Assembly: GCA_018242445.1 (NCBI GenBank)
Contig: JAFEBW010000016.1
Coordinates: forward strand, 41,299-105,298
Direction: 5' to 3'
Source: Pseudomonadota bacterium
GTDB taxonomy: Bacteria > Pseudomonadota > Gammaproteobacteria > Xanthomonadales > Xanthomonadaceae
DNA: 64,000 nt
Made by a program: the position numbers and the translations under genes. The number at the start of each line of letters is the position of its first letter. Within the stretch, counting starts at the first letter, position 1. This document shows positions 17,584-31,983 of the stretch, in pieces. Under the pieces are notes generated by a model that saw only the letters and a list, made by a program, of their open reading frames with translations, was not told where the DNA came from and searched no databases.

Positions 17584-17901
17584 CGGCATGACCGGCTCCG
17601 TGGGAGCGCAAGCCCCCATGCCGTCATTTCCGGGCTGCCCGACGCAAGCCCCGTGGCAGCACAAGCCCCCATGCCGTCATTCCGGGGCTGTCCGCGCTGG
17701 TTGCGGACAGAACCCGGAATCCAGCGCCTTTTCCCTCCGAAGCAGAATGACCGGCGTCGCACGCCGACGCTCGGCCCTGCCCCGACGCTCGGCCCTGCCC
17801 CGACGACGGATCCCGCCACCAACGAGTGACGCCAACTCCAACGCCGGCGCAGGCGGCCGATCCGGTAAAATGACGGATTTCATCGCAGCGGAATCTTTCC
17901 C
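17584..17901. repeat. 318-bp intergenic region with several repeats
   Basis: No gene is seen. The region holds two copies of AAGCCCCCATGCCGTCATT (17610 and 17663), each followed by CCGGG. At 17680-17722 lies a hairpin with outer arms ATTCCGGG and CCCGGAAT and inner arms CTGTCCGC and GCGGACAG, the widespread type of palindromic repeat read as GTCATTCC...GGAATCCAG. At 17766-17801 an 18-bp unit beginning GACGCTCGGCC is repeated twice in tandem. The dehydrogenase promoter probably lies in the last 60 bases. Confidence 0.65.
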
Positions 17902-18672
17902 ATGCACCTGAACTCCACCCGCGCCATCATCACCGGCGGCGTCTCCGGGCTCGGCTTCGCGGTCGCCCAGCACCTCGTACAGCACGGCGGCAAGGTCGCG
18001 CTTTTCGACGTAAACGACGACAAGGGCGCCGCCGCCGTCGCGCAGCTCGGCGAGGCCAACGCGCGCTACTTCCGCACCGACGTGACCGACGAGGCAGCGG
18101 TGCAGGCCAACGTCGCCGCGGCGAAGGCGTTTCTCGGCGGCCTCAACGCCGCGATCAACTGCGCCGGCATCCTCGGTGCGGGCCGCGTGCTCGGCCGCGA
18201 GGCGGCGATGCCGCTGAAGAATTTCTCGATGACGGTCGGCGTGAACCTGATCGGCAGCTTCAACGTCGCCAAGGCCGCCGCCGCGCTGATGCAGCACAAC
18301 GAGGCGGGCGAGGACGGCGAGCGCGGGGTGATCGTCAACACCGCCAGCGTGGCCGCTTACGAGGGTCAGATCGGGCAAGCCGCGTACTCTGCGTCGAAAG
18401 GCGGCGTGGTCGGCATGACCCTGCCGATGGCGCGCGAACTGGCGCGTTTCGGCATCCGCGTGATGACCGTGGCTCCGGGCATCTTCTGGACGCCGATGGT
18501 GGACGGCATGCCCGACGACGTGCAGAAGTCGCTGAGCGCGTCGATCCCCTTCCCTTCACGGCTGGGCCGGCCCGAGGAATACGCCGACCTCGTCGCCTTC
18601 ATCCTGCGCAGCCGATACCTCAACGGCGAGACGATTCGCCTCGATGGCGCGGTGCGGCTGGCACCGAAATAG
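17902..18672 (+). CDS. 3-hydroxyacyl-CoA dehydrogenase of the HSD10 (SDR) type
   Basis: A 256-residue SDR with a complete catalytic set: GGVSGLG cofactor loop (residues 12-18), NCAGI, Ser in [14 protein letters not shown], and YSASK. The segments [20 protein letters not shown] (here [17 protein letters not shown]), [10 protein letters not shown] and [12 protein letters not shown] are characteristic of HSD17B10-type 3-hydroxy-2-methylbutyryl/3-hydroxyacyl-CoA dehydrogenases of short-chain and branched-chain beta-oxidation. It stands between repeat-rich gaps as a single gene. Confidence 0.88.
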   Translation: MHLNSTRAIITGGVSGLGFAVAQHLVQHGGKVALFDVNDDKGAAAVAQLGEANARYFRTDVTDEAAVQANVAAAKAFLGGLNAAINCAGILGAGRVLGREAAMPLKNFSMTVGVNLIGSFNVAKAAAALMQHNEAGEDGERGVIVNTASVAAYEGQIGQAAYSASKGGVVGMTLPMARELARFGIRVMTVAPGIFWTPMVDGMPDDVQKSLSASIPFPSRLGRPEEYADLVAFILRSRYLNGETIRLDGAVRLAPK

Positions 18673-18748
18673 CCGGGAATGGGGAATCGTTGAAAGACCG
18701 GCGACGAGCAAGCCATTCTCGGCAACTTCCAACCGACAACTGCTGAAT

Positions 18749-18837
18749 CCCCCCCCCCGCGGGGGAGGGTCGGGGTGGGGGGGATGCATCGCGACGAGCC
18801 GCCCCCATCCCATCCTTCCCCCGCAAGCGGGGGAAGG
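18749..18837. repeat. bipartite GC-rich palindromic element
   Basis: The left half is a GC hairpin with the tail GGGTCGGGGTGGGGG. The right half is CCCCCATCCCATCCTTCCCCC with its GCAAGCGGGGGAAGG partner. The two halves are inverted copies separated by a 20-base unique spacer. Same architecture as 7091-7250 and 9984-10076. Confidence 0.72.
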
Positions 18838-18925
18838 AGTCAAGCAACGCTCACCGCTGCTCCCAGCATCTCGCTCCCCGCTTCCCACCCACAGCCCACA
18901 ACTTCACCATCCACGACAACCCACC

Positions 18926-19489
18926 ATGCGCGCTTCCGAAACCAAGAAAGGCAACGTCATCGAACACAACGGCACCATCTATCAGGTGCGCGACATCGAG
19001 CGCAGCACGCCGCAGGGCCGTGGCGGCAACCTGAAGATCCGGCTGACGCTGTACAGCGTGCCCGGCGGCATCAAGCTCGATCTCAATCTCGGCGGCGACG
19101 ACGAGGTGAAGGAAGTCGAACTCACCCGCCGCATGGCCACCTATTCCTACAAGGACGGCGAGGCCTTCGTGTTCCTCGATGCCGAGGACTACACGCCCTA
19201 CCAGCTCGATGCCGATGTCGTCGGCGACAGCGCCAGCTACCTCGTCGATGGCCTGGAGGAATGCTACGTGCAGATCATCGACGAAGCGCCGGTCGGGCTG
19301 CTGATCCCAAGTTCCGTGGCGCTGACCGTCGTCGAAACCGCACCCGAGCTCAAGGGCGGCACCGCGACCAAGCGGCCCAAGCCTGCGCGCCTGAACACCG
19401 GCATCGAGATCCAGGTGCCCGAGTACATCGCCAGCGGCGAGCGGGTGTGGGTGAACACGACCACGGGCGAGTTCGCCGGACGCGCGTGA
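18926..19489 (+). CDS. yeiP: elongation factor P-like protein EfpL (YeiP)
   Basis: A 187-residue EF-P paralogue with the KOW-like N-terminal domain, central OB domain ([25 protein letters not shown]) and C-terminal OB domain ending [22 protein letters not shown]. The loop that would reach the peptidyl-transferase centre reads STPQGRGG with Arg32 at the tip, as in the EfpL/YeiP subgroup, rather than the modified Lys of EF-P. It helps ribosomes through difficult peptide bonds. The ATG at 18926 gives the usual N-terminus ([16 protein letters not shown]). Confidence 0.93.
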   Translation: MRASETKKGNVIEHNGTIYQVRDIERSTPQGRGGNLKIRLTLYSVPGGIKLDLNLGGDDEVKEVELTRRMATYSYKDGEAFVFLDAEDYTPYQLDADVVGDSASYLVDGLEECYVQIIDEAPVGLLIPSSVALTVVETAPELKGGTATKRPKPARLNTGIEIQVPEYIASGERVWVNTTTGEFAGRA

Positions 19490-19499
19490 TGCGGTGCAT

Positions 19500-19531
19500 G
19501 CCGATCGGATCCGGATAAGCATCCAATCGGC
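19500..19531. terminator. hairpin between convergent yeiP and lysS
   Basis: An 11-bp stem with one mismatch (GCCGATCGGAT / ATCCAATCGGC) and a 10-base loop starts 10 bases after the yeiP stop. It lies between convergent genes, which suggests a terminator; there is no T-run on either side. Confidence 0.5.
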
Positions 19532-19617
19532 GCAATGCGCAAATCGCATCCACAGGCCGCGCAGCAGCGCCGAGGTCGTCGCGCAGCGTGTTCGTGCACA
19601 CCGCGCGGAGGGTTGTG

Positions 19618-21129
<1,512 letters not shown>

Positions 21130-21201
21130 GGCAGTCGTGTCGGCTTGTCGAAGGAAAGTTGTTTCAGACACGCGGATCGCGCGATCGCGCAACGCGATCA
21201 C

Positions 21202-22330
21202 TCACACCGCGTCCGCGCGTTTGGCCCCGGCCTCCAGCCCCGCTTTCAGGCTGGCCTCGATGAACTCGTCGAGGTCGCCGTCGAGCACCTTCTGCGTGTC
21301 CGAACGTTCCACGCCGGTGCGCAGATCCTTGATCCGCGACTGGTCGAGCACGTAGTTGCGGATCTGGCTGCCCCAGCCGATGTCGGACTTGGTGGCCTCC
21401 ACCTTGTCCTTCTCGGCGTTGCGCTTCTGGATCTCGATTTCGTACAGCTTGGCCTTGAGCATCTTCATCGCGCGATCGCGGTTGGCGTGCTGGCTGCGCT
21501 CGGTCTGGCAGGCCACGACCACGCCGCTGGGCACGTGGGTGATGCGCACCGCCGATTCGGTCTTGTTGACGTGCTGGCCGCCGGCGCCGGAGGAACGGTA
21601 CACGTCGGTCTTCAGATCGGCCGGGTTGATCTCGATGTCGATGTCGTCGTCCACTTCAGGGGCGACGAACACCGAGGTGAAGCTGGTGTGGCGGCGGTTG
21701 TCGGAGTCGAAGGGCGACTTGCGCACCAGCCGGTGCACGCCGATTTCGGTCTTCAGCCAACCGTAGGCGTAGTCGCCCTGCACCGCGAAGCTCGCCGACT
21801 TCAGGCCCGCCACTTCGCCGGCGCTGGCTTCCAGCAGTTCGGTCTTCCAGCCGCGCGATTCGCACCAGCGCAGGTACATGCGCAGCAGCATCTCGGCCCA
21901 GTCCTGCGCCTCGGTGCCGCCGGCGCCGGACTGGATGTCCACGAAGGCGTTGGCGCTGTCCATCCGGCCGGAAAACATGCGCCGGAATTCGAGCTGCTCG
22001 ACGTGCCGGGCCTGCGCCTCGACATCCGCGGCGACCGCCTGCGCGGTGGCGTCGTCGCGCTCGGACTCGGCCAGTTCCAGCAGTTCGGCGGCGCTGTCGA
22101 GCCCTGCGGTGATGCTGCGCACGCCACCCACGACCTTGTCCAGCGCCGCGCGTTCCTTGCCCAGCGCCTGCGCCTTGTCGGGGGTGTTCCAGATGGCGGG
22201 ATCCTCGAGCTCCCGGTTCACTTCCTCGAGGCGTTCGACCTTGTGGTCGAAGTCAAAGATACCCCCGGAGCGACGTGAGTCGGGCTCGGAGGTCGTCGAT
22301 GCGGAAACGGATCGGGTTGGTCTCGATCAT
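21202..22330 (-). CDS. prfB: peptide chain release factor 2, expressed by programmed +1 frameshift
   Basis: RF2 recognises UGA and UAA. The coding region is in two frames: 25 codons from the ATG at 22330 ([20 protein letters not shown], then LRGYL), a TGA at 22255-22253, then the main frame from the overlapping GAC at 22254, giving 375 residues. The shift site is the classical GGGGGTATCTTTGAC, with an upstream Shine-Dalgarno-like G-run. SPF (codon recognition) and GGQ in [12 protein letters not shown] (hydrolysis) are intact. RF2 thereby controls its own synthesis. lysS follows. Confidence 0.97.
22253..22258 (-). promoter_or_regulatory. prfB programmed +1 frameshift site
   Basis: On the minus strand the codons CTT TGA (22258-22253) are followed by C and preceded by the Shine-Dalgarno-like GGGGG three bases upstream of CTT. 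Slippage of the peptidyl-tRNA from CTT to TTT at the slow UGA codon restores the main frame. When RF2 is abundant, termination at the TGA yields a 25-residue peptide. Confidence 0.95.
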
Positions 22331-22446
22331 GATGAAGGGGCGTTGGTGTGTAGCGGCCGGCTATTGTAGCGGCCGGCCCGGGCGGCGTCATCGCGTGACA
22401 CACTTGACTCGATGTCTGGCGACCACGAAATCGCGGAGGGCATGTC

Positions 22447-22668
22447 ATGACGAAGCAACCTGTCTTCAGGATCGGCGACCATGTGCGCTGGGACTCCGAG
22501 GCCGGCTTCGTCAGCGGTCGCATCGTGCGCATCCACAGCGCCGATTTCGACTACAAAGGTCATACGCATCGCGCCAGCCCGCAGCGGCCGCAGTACGAGA
22601 TCCGCAGCGACAAGACCGAGCACGTCGCCGCGCACTACGGCGAGGTGCTCACGAGGATCGAGGATTGA
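22447..22668 (+). CDS. small TUDOR-like (DUF2945, hypervirulence-associated) protein
   Basis: A 73-residue protein with the pattern FRIGDHVRWDSEAG, SGRIVRIHSADF and YEIRSDKTEHVAAHYGEVL, the signature of the DUF2945 family, a small beta-barrel resembling TUDOR domains. Its function in bacteria is not established. It lies on the opposite strand between prfB and recJ, an insertion into an otherwise conserved housekeeping block. Confidence 0.8.
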   Translation: MTKQPVFRIGDHVRWDSEAGFVSGRIVRIHSADFDYKGHTHRASPQRPQYEIRSDKTEHVAAHYGEVLTRIED

Positions 22669-22710
22669 TGTGCTGGCGATGGCACGGCTGCGATGCGCTG
22701 GCCGCCGCGT

Positions 22711-24393
22711 TCACACCGCTTCGCGATGGATCACCTGCAATTGCACCGCATCGCCGCCGCGCCAATCGTCGGGAGCGAGCCGGTAGGCGATGCGCAGGCG
22801 CGACGCCGGTTCGTTGCCGTCCCAGCCGTTGAACTGGATGGCGTTGAGTTTGTTGGCGGCATTGCCGAGTTCGAGTTTCAGGTGGCCGTTGCCGATGCGC
22901 CGCCATGCCAGCACGTCGAACACGCCATCGAACAGCGGTTCGGGATAGCCCTGCCCCCAATCGCCGCCATCGCGCAGGGCGATCGCGGTGTCGATGGAGA
23001 ACTCGTCGGCGTCCAGTTCGCCATCGCTGTGGATCACGTCTTCCAGCATCGCCGGCGTGAGCCATTCGCGCGCCACGCGCACGAATGCCGCGCGGAAGTC
23101 CTGCAAATGGGCCAAGGGCAAACTCATGCCCGCCGCCATCGCGTGCCCGCCAAAACGCGGGATCAGCCCCGGATGGCGCGCGTCCACCAGCGCCAGCGCA
23201 TCGCGGATGTGGAAACCGGGAATCGAACGGGCCGAACCGCGCAGCAGGTCGCTGCCGGGTTCGGTCGGGGCGAAGGCGATGGCGGGCCGATGCAGGCGCT
23301 CCTTGAGCTTGGATGCCACCAGCCCGACCACGCCCGGATGCCAGTCGGCATCGAACAGGCAGGCCGCATGCGTGGTGTCGAGGCCGTCGAGGCGCGCCTC
23401 GGCCATCTGCTGCATGCCGTCTTGCACGCCGCGCCGCTGCTGGTTGATGTCGTGCAGGATCGCCGCCAGCTCGCGTGCCTGCGCCGCATCGTCGGCGAGC
23501 AGGCAGGCGATGCCGATGCCCATGTCCTCCAACCGTCCGGCGGCGTTGATGCGCGGGCCGATGGCGAAGCCGATGTCGGCGGTCGTGAGGGTTGCGACGC
23601 GACGACCGGAAACTTCGATCAAGGCCCGCAGGCCGGCGCACCCCCTGCCCGCGCGCAAGCGCCGCAGGCCCGCACCGACCAGCGCGCGGTTGTTGGCATC
23701 CAGCGCCACCATGTCGGCCACCGTGCCCACCGCCACCAGATCGAGCAGGCTGGCGAGGTCGGCCTGCACGCCCAGCCGCGCGCGCAAGGCAACGAGCACA
23801 TAGAAGATCACGCCAACGCCGGCGAGGGATTTGCTGGCGAAGGCATCGCCGGGCTGGTTGGGATCGACGATGGCGTCGGCCGGTGGCAGGGTCGGCCCCG
23901 GCAGGTGATGGTCGGTGACCAGCACCTGCCAACCGCGCGCCTTCGCCGCCGCGATGCCGGCGTGGCAGGCGATGCCGTGATCGACGGTGACGATCACATC
24001 CGGCTGCTGCTCCGCCAGTTCCTCCACCAGCCCCGGCGTCAGCCCGTAGCCGTGCACGACGCGGTTGGGCACCGCATGCAGCACGCAACGCGCACCGAGC
24101 AGGCGCAGGCCGCGCACGCCCACCGCGCAACCGGTGGCGCCATCGCAATCGAAATCGCCGACCACGAGGATGCGCGCATCGCGCGCGATGGCCGCGCACA
24201 GCAGATCGGCCGCCGCCTCGATGCCCTTGAGCCCCGCGGGCGGCAACATGTCGATGAGCCGCGGCATCGCCGAGCGCGCATCGACGCTGCCGCGCGCGCC
24301 GTGGATGCGCTGCAGCAGCAGCGACCACGGCGCCGGCCACGCTTCGCCGTTCGCGAGGGGTTCGCGGCGAAGGATGCGGCGGATCGCGCTCAC
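22711..24393 (-). CDS. recJ: single-stranded-DNA-specific exonuclease RecJ
   Basis: A 560-residue DHH-family 5'-3' exonuclease acting in mismatch and recombination repair. Motif I reads VGDFDCDGATG (usually DFDADG) and motif III is VTDHHLPG. DHG (VTVDHGIA) and GGHAMAAG (DHHA1 domain) are also present. The start is a GTG at 24393 that overlaps the stop of the upstream gene in a GTGA arrangement, implying translational coupling. No ATG fits the family N-terminus (IRRILRREPL). Confidence 0.95.
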   Translation of the reverse strand: MSAIRRILRREPLANGEAWPAPWSLLLQRIHGARGSVDARSAMPRLIDMLPPAGLKGIEAAADLLCAAIARDARILVVGDFDCDGATGCAVGVRGLRLLGARCVLHAVPNRVVHGYGLTPGLVEELAEQQPDVIVTVDHGIACHAGIAAAKARGWQVLVTDHHLPGPTLPPADAIVDPNQPGDAFASKSLAGVGVIFYVLVALRARLGVQADLASLLDLVAVGTVADMVALDANNRALVGAGLRRLRAGRGCAGLRALIEVSGRRVATLTTADIGFAIGPRINAAGRLEDMGIGIACLLADDAAQARELAAILHDINQQRRGVQDGMQQMAEARLDGLDTTHAACLFDADWHPGVVGLVASKLKERLHRPAIAFAPTEPGSDLLRGSARSIPGFHIRDALALVDARHPGLIPRFGGHAMAAGMSLPLAHLQDFRAAFVRVAREWLTPAMLEDVIHSDGELDADEFSIDTAIALRDGGDWGQGYPEPLFDGVFDVLAWRRIGNGHLKLELGNAANKLNAIQFNGWDGNEPASRLRIAYRLAPDDWRGGDAVQLQVIHREAV

Positions 24394-25328
24394 TCGGCGA
24401 GCAGCCGCAACGGCTTGCGCCAGAAACGCCAGCGCTGGCTTCGGCGCAAGTCGAACGCCATGCCGTCGGCGAAGTCCAACGTGAGCTCGTCCTTGCCGCG
24501 CAGCGATGTCGCCGCCGGCAGCACCCACTCGTTCGCAAGCGCCGCCACATCGCGCAGTCCGCGCAGATCCACCACGGCGTCGCCATCGCGCAGCGATGCG
24601 TCGAAACGCGACGGGGTCGGCGCGGAAGGCGCCTGCGCGATCTTCAGCAGACCATGCACCAATACATCATCGCTGAACACACGAGCCTGCACGCGCACGA
24701 AATCCGGCAGCACGCCGCCGCCCCAGAACCACAGCGAGTTCACCGGCAGCTTGCCTTGCGCGATGCGTGCTTCGTTCAAGGGGTGGTTGTGCAGGAGGAT
24801 CTGCGCCTCGTTGAGCAATCGCCGCCAGCGACGGCCGGCATCGCCCTGCGGGAGGTGCGGAACCAGGTCGTCGCCGAGCACGTCATCGGGAGGGTCGAAA
24901 GCGGGAAGCTTCGCCTCGCGCGGCAACATCAGATACCAGCGCGCAGGCGTCGGCGCCGATATCGGGAACCCTTCGTCGCCGAACAGCGTGCGCAAGGATG
25001 CGACGAAAGATTCAGCCTCCTGCGCGGTCAAGCCCATCTGGCCGCAGGCCAGCATGCGCCCGCCGTTGATGTCGATCTGCACATAGGCCGGATCGGCTCG
25101 CAACCACGCCTGTTGTTCGGCACCTTCCGCATCGAGGTGTCGGGTGATCGGCGCCACCGGGGCGTGGGCGTGTGCGGGAATCGCCTGCAGATGCCGCTGG
25201 AGTTGCGCCTTGGCGCCTGCTTCGCTCGACACGTGGTCGGCACGCGCCAGTCGTTTGCCCAATTCAACCGGAAGCGGTGTATCGCCGAAACGCGCGCGCG
25301 CCGGCAACAGCAACGTCAGCCGCGACAT
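24390..25328 (-). CDS. RpfE-like protein of the cofactor-independent phosphoglycerate mutase-like group
   Basis: A 312-residue cytoplasmic protein. The run QAWLRADPAYVQIDINGGRMLACGQMGLTAQEAE (described here in parts: WLRADP, then CGQMGL), LLNEAQILLHNHPLNEARIAQGKLPVNSLWFWGGG near residue 195-205, and VDLRGL are the features of the xanthomonad RpfE family, often annotated as regulatory or phosphoglycerate mutase-like. The biochemical role is not known. It is coupled to recJ by a 4-bp overlap and preceded by greA, the order of the Xanthomonas rpf flank. Confidence 0.75.
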   Translation of the reverse strand: MSRLTLLLPARARFGDTPLPVELGKRLARADHVSSEAGAKAQLQRHLQAIPAHAHAPVAPITRHLDAEGAEQQAWLRADPAYVQIDINGGRMLACGQMGLTAQEAESFVASLRTLFGDEGFPISAPTPARWYLMLPREAKLPAFDPPDDVLGDDLVPHLPQGDAGRRWRRLLNEAQILLHNHPLNEARIAQGKLPVNSLWFWGGGVLPDFVRVQARVFSDDVLVHGLLKIAQAPSAPTPSRFDASLRDGDAVVDLRGLRDVAALANEWVLPAATSLRGKDELTLDFADGMAFDLRRSQRWRFWRKPLRLLAE

Positions 25329-25370
25329 GGCTTGCGATTCCAGCGCGAGTTCATGGTGGTCGCGCAGGCA

Positions 25371-25847
25371 TCAAGCTTCGTAACGCACCCCGACAATCTC
25401 GAATTCACGCTGACCGGCCGGCGCGTTGATAACGACGGTGTCGCCCTCGTTCCGGCCGATCAGGGCGCGGGCGATCGGCGACGACACCGAGATCAACCCT
25501 TGCTTGATGTCGGCTTCCAGGTCGCCGACGATCTGGTAACGGCGGCGTTCGTCGCTGTCCACGTCGGCCAGCTCCACGGTCGCGCCGAACACGACGCGCG
25601 AGCCCGCATTCACGCTCGCCACGTCGATCAACTGCGCGTTGCTCAACGCCGCTTCGAGCTCCTTGATGCGGCCTTCGAGAAAACTCTGTTGCTCGCGCGC
25701 CGCATGGTATTCGGCGTTCTCGCTCAAGTCGCCGTGAGCACGCGCCTCGGCGATCGCGGCGATCACGCGTGGGCGATCGACCGACTTGAGGCGTTCGAGT
25801 TCGGTTCGCAGGCGGTCGGCGCCCCGGGTGGTCAACGGTATCGGCAT
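25371..25847 (-). CDS. greA: transcription elongation factor GreA
   Basis: A 158-residue GreA. The N-terminal coiled coil contains the tip acidic residues in [20 protein letters not shown], which reach RNA polymerase's active site and stimulate cleavage of backtracked transcripts. The C-terminal FKBP-like domain has [17 protein letters not shown]. Length equals E. coli GreA (158). The start is the ATG at 25847. It heads a run with the rpfE-like gene 42 bp downstream. Confidence 0.96.
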   Translation of the reverse strand: MPIPLTTRGADRLRTELERLKSVDRPRVIAAIAEARAHGDLSENAEYHAAREQQSFLEGRIKELEAALSNAQLIDVASVNAGSRVVFGATVELADVDSDERRRYQIVGDLEADIKQGLISVSSPIARALIGRNEGDTVVINAPAGQREFEIVGVRYEA

Positions 25848-26004
25848 GACGATGCATCTGTAGGGTGGAATGGTTGACTCGCGGACGCCGTGCCGGAAAC
25901 CAACCCGGCGTTCCGCGGATTTTCGCGCACGAAGCGTGAAGCATGCCAGTCGCCGCGTTTGCGTGAAAGCGCCCTCATCCCCGCGCAGGCGGGGAGCCGG
26001 TGAG

Positions 26005-26088
26005 GGCAACGCTGAATTATTCGGCGTTGCCCGTCGGCCATGGATGGCGTGCGCTGAGAGTTCCTGGATGGAATCATTCGGCGCTTCC
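26005..26088. repeat. MITE-like element, copy A
   Basis: This lies in the 326-bp gap between greA and carB; apart from it and a GC hairpin at about 25976-26005 the gap shows nothing. The left end is GGCAACGCTGAATTATTC and the inverse of the right end is GGAAGCGCCGAATGATTC, so the element has imperfect terminal inverted repeats of about 18 bp. The left end also folds on itself (GGCAACGC..GCGTTGCC). The interior CGTTGCCCGTCGGCCATGG and CCTGGATGGAA recur in the longer copy at 47941-48094. It encodes no protein. Confidence 0.65.
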
Positions 26089-26173
26089 ATTTTTCAGGCA
26101 TGTCGCATGCCTGTCCAGCGAATCCTTGCGGCCGCATGCGCGCCCTTTGCGTCGATCGCGGACAACACCTGTT

Positions 26174-29422
<3,249 letters not shown>

Positions 29423-29424
29423 GG

Positions 29425-30552
29425 TCAGCGTGCTCCCTGCATCAATTCCGCGAATCGATCGAACAGCCCGCCGATGTCGTGCGGGCCGGGCGAGGCTTCC
29501 GGATGGCCCTGGAAGGAGAACGCCGGCGCGTCGGTCAGTTCGATGCCCTGGTTGGAGCCGTCGAACAGCGAACGATGGGTGACGCGGGCATGCGCCGGCA
29601 GGCTCGCCTCGTCCACCGCGAAGCCGTGGTTCTGCGCGGTGATCAACACGCGCTTCGTGGCCAGCTCCTGCACCGGATGGTTGCCGCCGTGGTGGCCGAA
29701 TTTCATCTTCAGCGTGCGCGCGCCGATGGCCAGCGCGAGCAACTGATGGCCGAGGCAGATGCCGTACAGCGGAATCTTGCGGGCGAGGAACGTACGGATC
29801 GCGGTGATGGCGTAGTCGCAAGGCGCCGGGTCGCCCGGACCGTTGGACAGGAAGATGCCATCGGGTTGCAGCGCCAGCGCCTGCTCGGCCGTGGTTTGCG
29901 CCGGCACCACGGTGATGCGGCAGCCACGGTCGGCCAGCAGGCGCAGGATGTTGCGCTTGACGCCGAAATCGTAGGCGACGACATGGAAGCGCGGCTGGAT
30001 CTGCGCGAACGTGCCGCTGTCCAGATCCAGCGAACCTTCATCCCACGCATACGGCTGGCGCGTGCAGACTTCCTTCGCCAGATCCATGTCGTTCAGGCCG
30101 GGGAACTTGCGCGCCAGCTCGATGGCGTGTTCGCGGTCGATGCCGTCGCCGCCGACGAGGCAACCGTTCTGCGCGCCGCCGCTGCGCAGCAGGCGGGTGA
30201 GCTTGCGGGTGTCGATGCCCGCCAGCGCCACCACGCCGCGCGCGGACAACCACTGCGGCAGCGCCGCCTGCGCGCGCCAGTTGCTCGGCCGCCGCGGCAC
30301 GTCGCGCACGATCAGGCCGGCGGCCCACACGCGGGAGGACTCGTCGTCGGCGTCGGTGCAGCCGGTGTTGCCGACGTGCGGATAGGTCAGGGTGACGAGT
30401 TGGCGGGCGTAGGACGGGTCGGTCAGGATTTCCTGATAACCGGTCATCGCGGTGTTGAACACCACCTCGCCGACGCTGTGGCCGTCGGCGCCCACGGCGA
30501 GGCCCTCGAACACGCTGCCGTCTTCGAGCGCAAGGAATCCGGGTCGGGTCAT
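29425..30552 (-). CDS. carA: carbamoyl-phosphate synthase small (glutaminase) subunit
   Basis: A 375-residue protein with an N-terminal CPSase small-chain domain ([33 protein letters not shown]) and a class I glutamine amidotransferase domain. The nucleophile is in YGICLGHQ and the His/Glu pair in [11 protein letters not shown]. It supplies ammonia to CarB. Two adjacent ATGs (30555 and 30552) are possible; the second is spaced 5 bases from GAGG and is preferred. It is divergent from the 2OG oxygenase gene, with about 160 bp for promoters. Confidence 0.96.
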   Translation of the reverse strand: MTRPGFLALEDGSVFEGLAVGADGHSVGEVVFNTAMTGYQEILTDPSYARQLVTLTYPHVGNTGCTDADDESSRVWAAGLIVRDVPRRPSNWRAQAALPQWLSARGVVALAGIDTRKLTRLLRSGGAQNGCLVGGDGIDREHAIELARKFPGLNDMDLAKEVCTRQPYAWDEGSLDLDSGTFAQIQPRFHVVAYDFGVKRNILRLLADRGCRITVVPAQTTAEQALALQPDGIFLSNGPGDPAPCDYAITAIRTFLARKIPLYGICLGHQLLALAIGARTLKMKFGHHGGNHPVQELATKRVLITAQNHGFAVDEASLPAHARVTHRSLFDGSNQGIELTDAPAFSFQGHPEASPGPHDIGGLFDRFAELMQGAR

Positions 30553-30714
30553 CATCGCCTCATGTGGTACGCCGCGGGCGGCGTCGGATACAGGGCTTCC
30601 CGTCCGGCGCGTCATCGACGGCGTCGAAAGGAAGGGATCGGGGCGAGGCGAAATTGTAAGGGTTGGTGCCGTGCCTGTCCAACGCGGGCGCCGTCCAGCC
30701 GTACAATCCGGCGC

Positions 30715-31440
30715 ATGAACACCGCCGCCATCGCCGCTCCTGCCGCCGGCGCTCAGCCATCGCTGCTGTGCGGGCGGCTGGATGGGCCGACCGTGGCGGT
30801 GCGCCACCAGCCGTTCGATTTCCTCATCGCGCAGGGCATGCTCCGCGCCGATGCGCGCGACGAGCTGCAACGCGATTTTCCGCGCTACCCCGAAGCCGGA
30901 TTCTTTCCGCACAAGGCCGCCGATTGCGGCCCGACCATCAACCGCCTGATCGCCGAGATCACCGCGCCGGCATTTGCCGACGCATTGGGAGAACAACTCG
31001 GGGTGCCGGCGATGTCGAAGCTGCCCGCGCTGGCGACCTTGTGCTCGCGGCTCAACCGCCGCCACGGCACCATCCACACCGACAGCCGCTCCAAGGTCGT
31101 CACCGCGCTGGTCTACCTGGAGAGCGCCTGGCCGCACGGCAGCGCGGGATGCCTGCGCTTTCTCCAGCGCATCGACGCCATCGATGCGCTCGTGGCACCC
31201 GAATTGCAGCCGACCTACGGCCACATCGCCGCCTTCCGCCGCGCCGACCATTCCTTTCACGGGCATCTGCCGTTCGAAGGCGAACGCCGGGTGATCCAGA
31301 TCGCATGGTTGACCGGCGCCGATGCGTTGCAGCGCAAGCAACATCGCGGGCGCGTCACCCATTGGTTCAAGCGCTTGCTGGGGTCGCTCGACCGCCGCTT
31401 CGGTGCCGGACGCGGCGACAGCGCCTCCCACGCGGATTGA
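30715..31440 (+). CDS. 2-oxoglutarate/Fe(II)-dependent oxygenase-like protein
   Basis: A 241-residue protein with the double-stranded beta-helix signature. The iron ligands appear as HTDSRSK (His-x-Asp near residue 119-121) and a distal His in [19 protein letters not shown], where the Arg of the GERR segment would bind 2-oxoglutarate. The N-terminal 30 residues are Ala-rich and the C-terminus is basic. The substrate is unknown. It starts at the ATG at 30715 and is divergent from carA. Confidence 0.72.
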   Translation: MNTAAIAAPAAGAQPSLLCGRLDGPTVAVRHQPFDFLIAQGMLRADARDELQRDFPRYPEAGFFPHKAADCGPTINRLIAEITAPAFADALGEQLGVPAMSKLPALATLCSRLNRRHGTIHTDSRSKVVTALVYLESAWPHGSAGCLRFLQRIDAIDALVAPELQPTYGHIAAFRRADHSFHGHLPFEGERRVIQIAWLTGADALQRKQHRGRVTHWFKRLLGSLDRRFGAGRGDSASHAD

Positions 31441-31508
31441 CGCAGCCGCATTGCATGCGGCCCGGCAAGGCTCGAGAATCCATCCGCATTCCCACCGAGA
31501 CGACGCTC

Positions 31509-31979
31509 ATGCCACCCATCGCCCGCCGCAGCCTGCTTGCCGCCAGCCTGTTCATCGCCGCCATCGCCATCCCGACCTGCGCGGTGGCCGAACCAGGAAC
31601 GATGATGCACACGACCATCAACACCCACGTGCAGATGACCGATCCGCCGATGTCGATGAACACGCCGGCCGTCAGCGTCGATGCCTGCGGCCCGGCCCAC
31701 GTCGATGTTCGCGACGTGATGGCGCACGCCGGAGACAACCGGACGTGTTCGTTTTCCGCCTACAAGACCACTGCCAGCGGCGCGAGCTACCACTATGCGT
31801 GCGACAGCAAGCACGGCCACGTCGAAGGCGACGCCACCTTCGCCGTGACCGCCGGCGGTTTCCACGGCAGCAGCCACGGAACCAGCAACATGGGCGGGCA
31901 CGCCATGGTGGTGGATGCGACCTACAGCGGCACCACGACCGGCAAGAGCTGCGACTACACGCCGCCCAAAGCCCCGTAA
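31509..31979 (+). CDS. secreted DUF3617-like protein
   Basis: A 156-residue exported protein: a signal peptide (RRSLLAASLFIAAIAIPTCAVA) is cleaved near residue 27. The mature part has four spaced cysteines (DACG, RTCSF, YHYACDS, KSCDY) and a Gly/His/Ser-rich segment (GGFHGSSHGTSNMGGH). The pattern of Cys pairs around a GxxxxxxxATFAV core is that of DUF3617, a periplasmic family of unknown role common in this order. Confidence 0.65.
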   Translation: MPPIARRSLLAASLFIAAIAIPTCAVAEPGTMMHTTINTHVQMTDPPMSMNTPAVSVDACGPAHVDVRDVMAHAGDNRTCSFSAYKTTASGASYHYACDSKHGHVEGDATFAVTAGGFHGSSHGTSNMGGHAMVVDATYSGTTTGKSCDYTPPKAP

Positions 31980-31983
31980 ACCG

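Noticed and set aside
22693..25086. Very long open frame (797 codons) antisense to recJ and the rpfE-like gene
   Set aside because: No family resemblance, low-complexity Arg/Ala/His composition; long antisense frames are expected in GC-rich DNA opposite strongly biased genes. The same holds for 19588-22278, 43265-45724 and 1144-3420.
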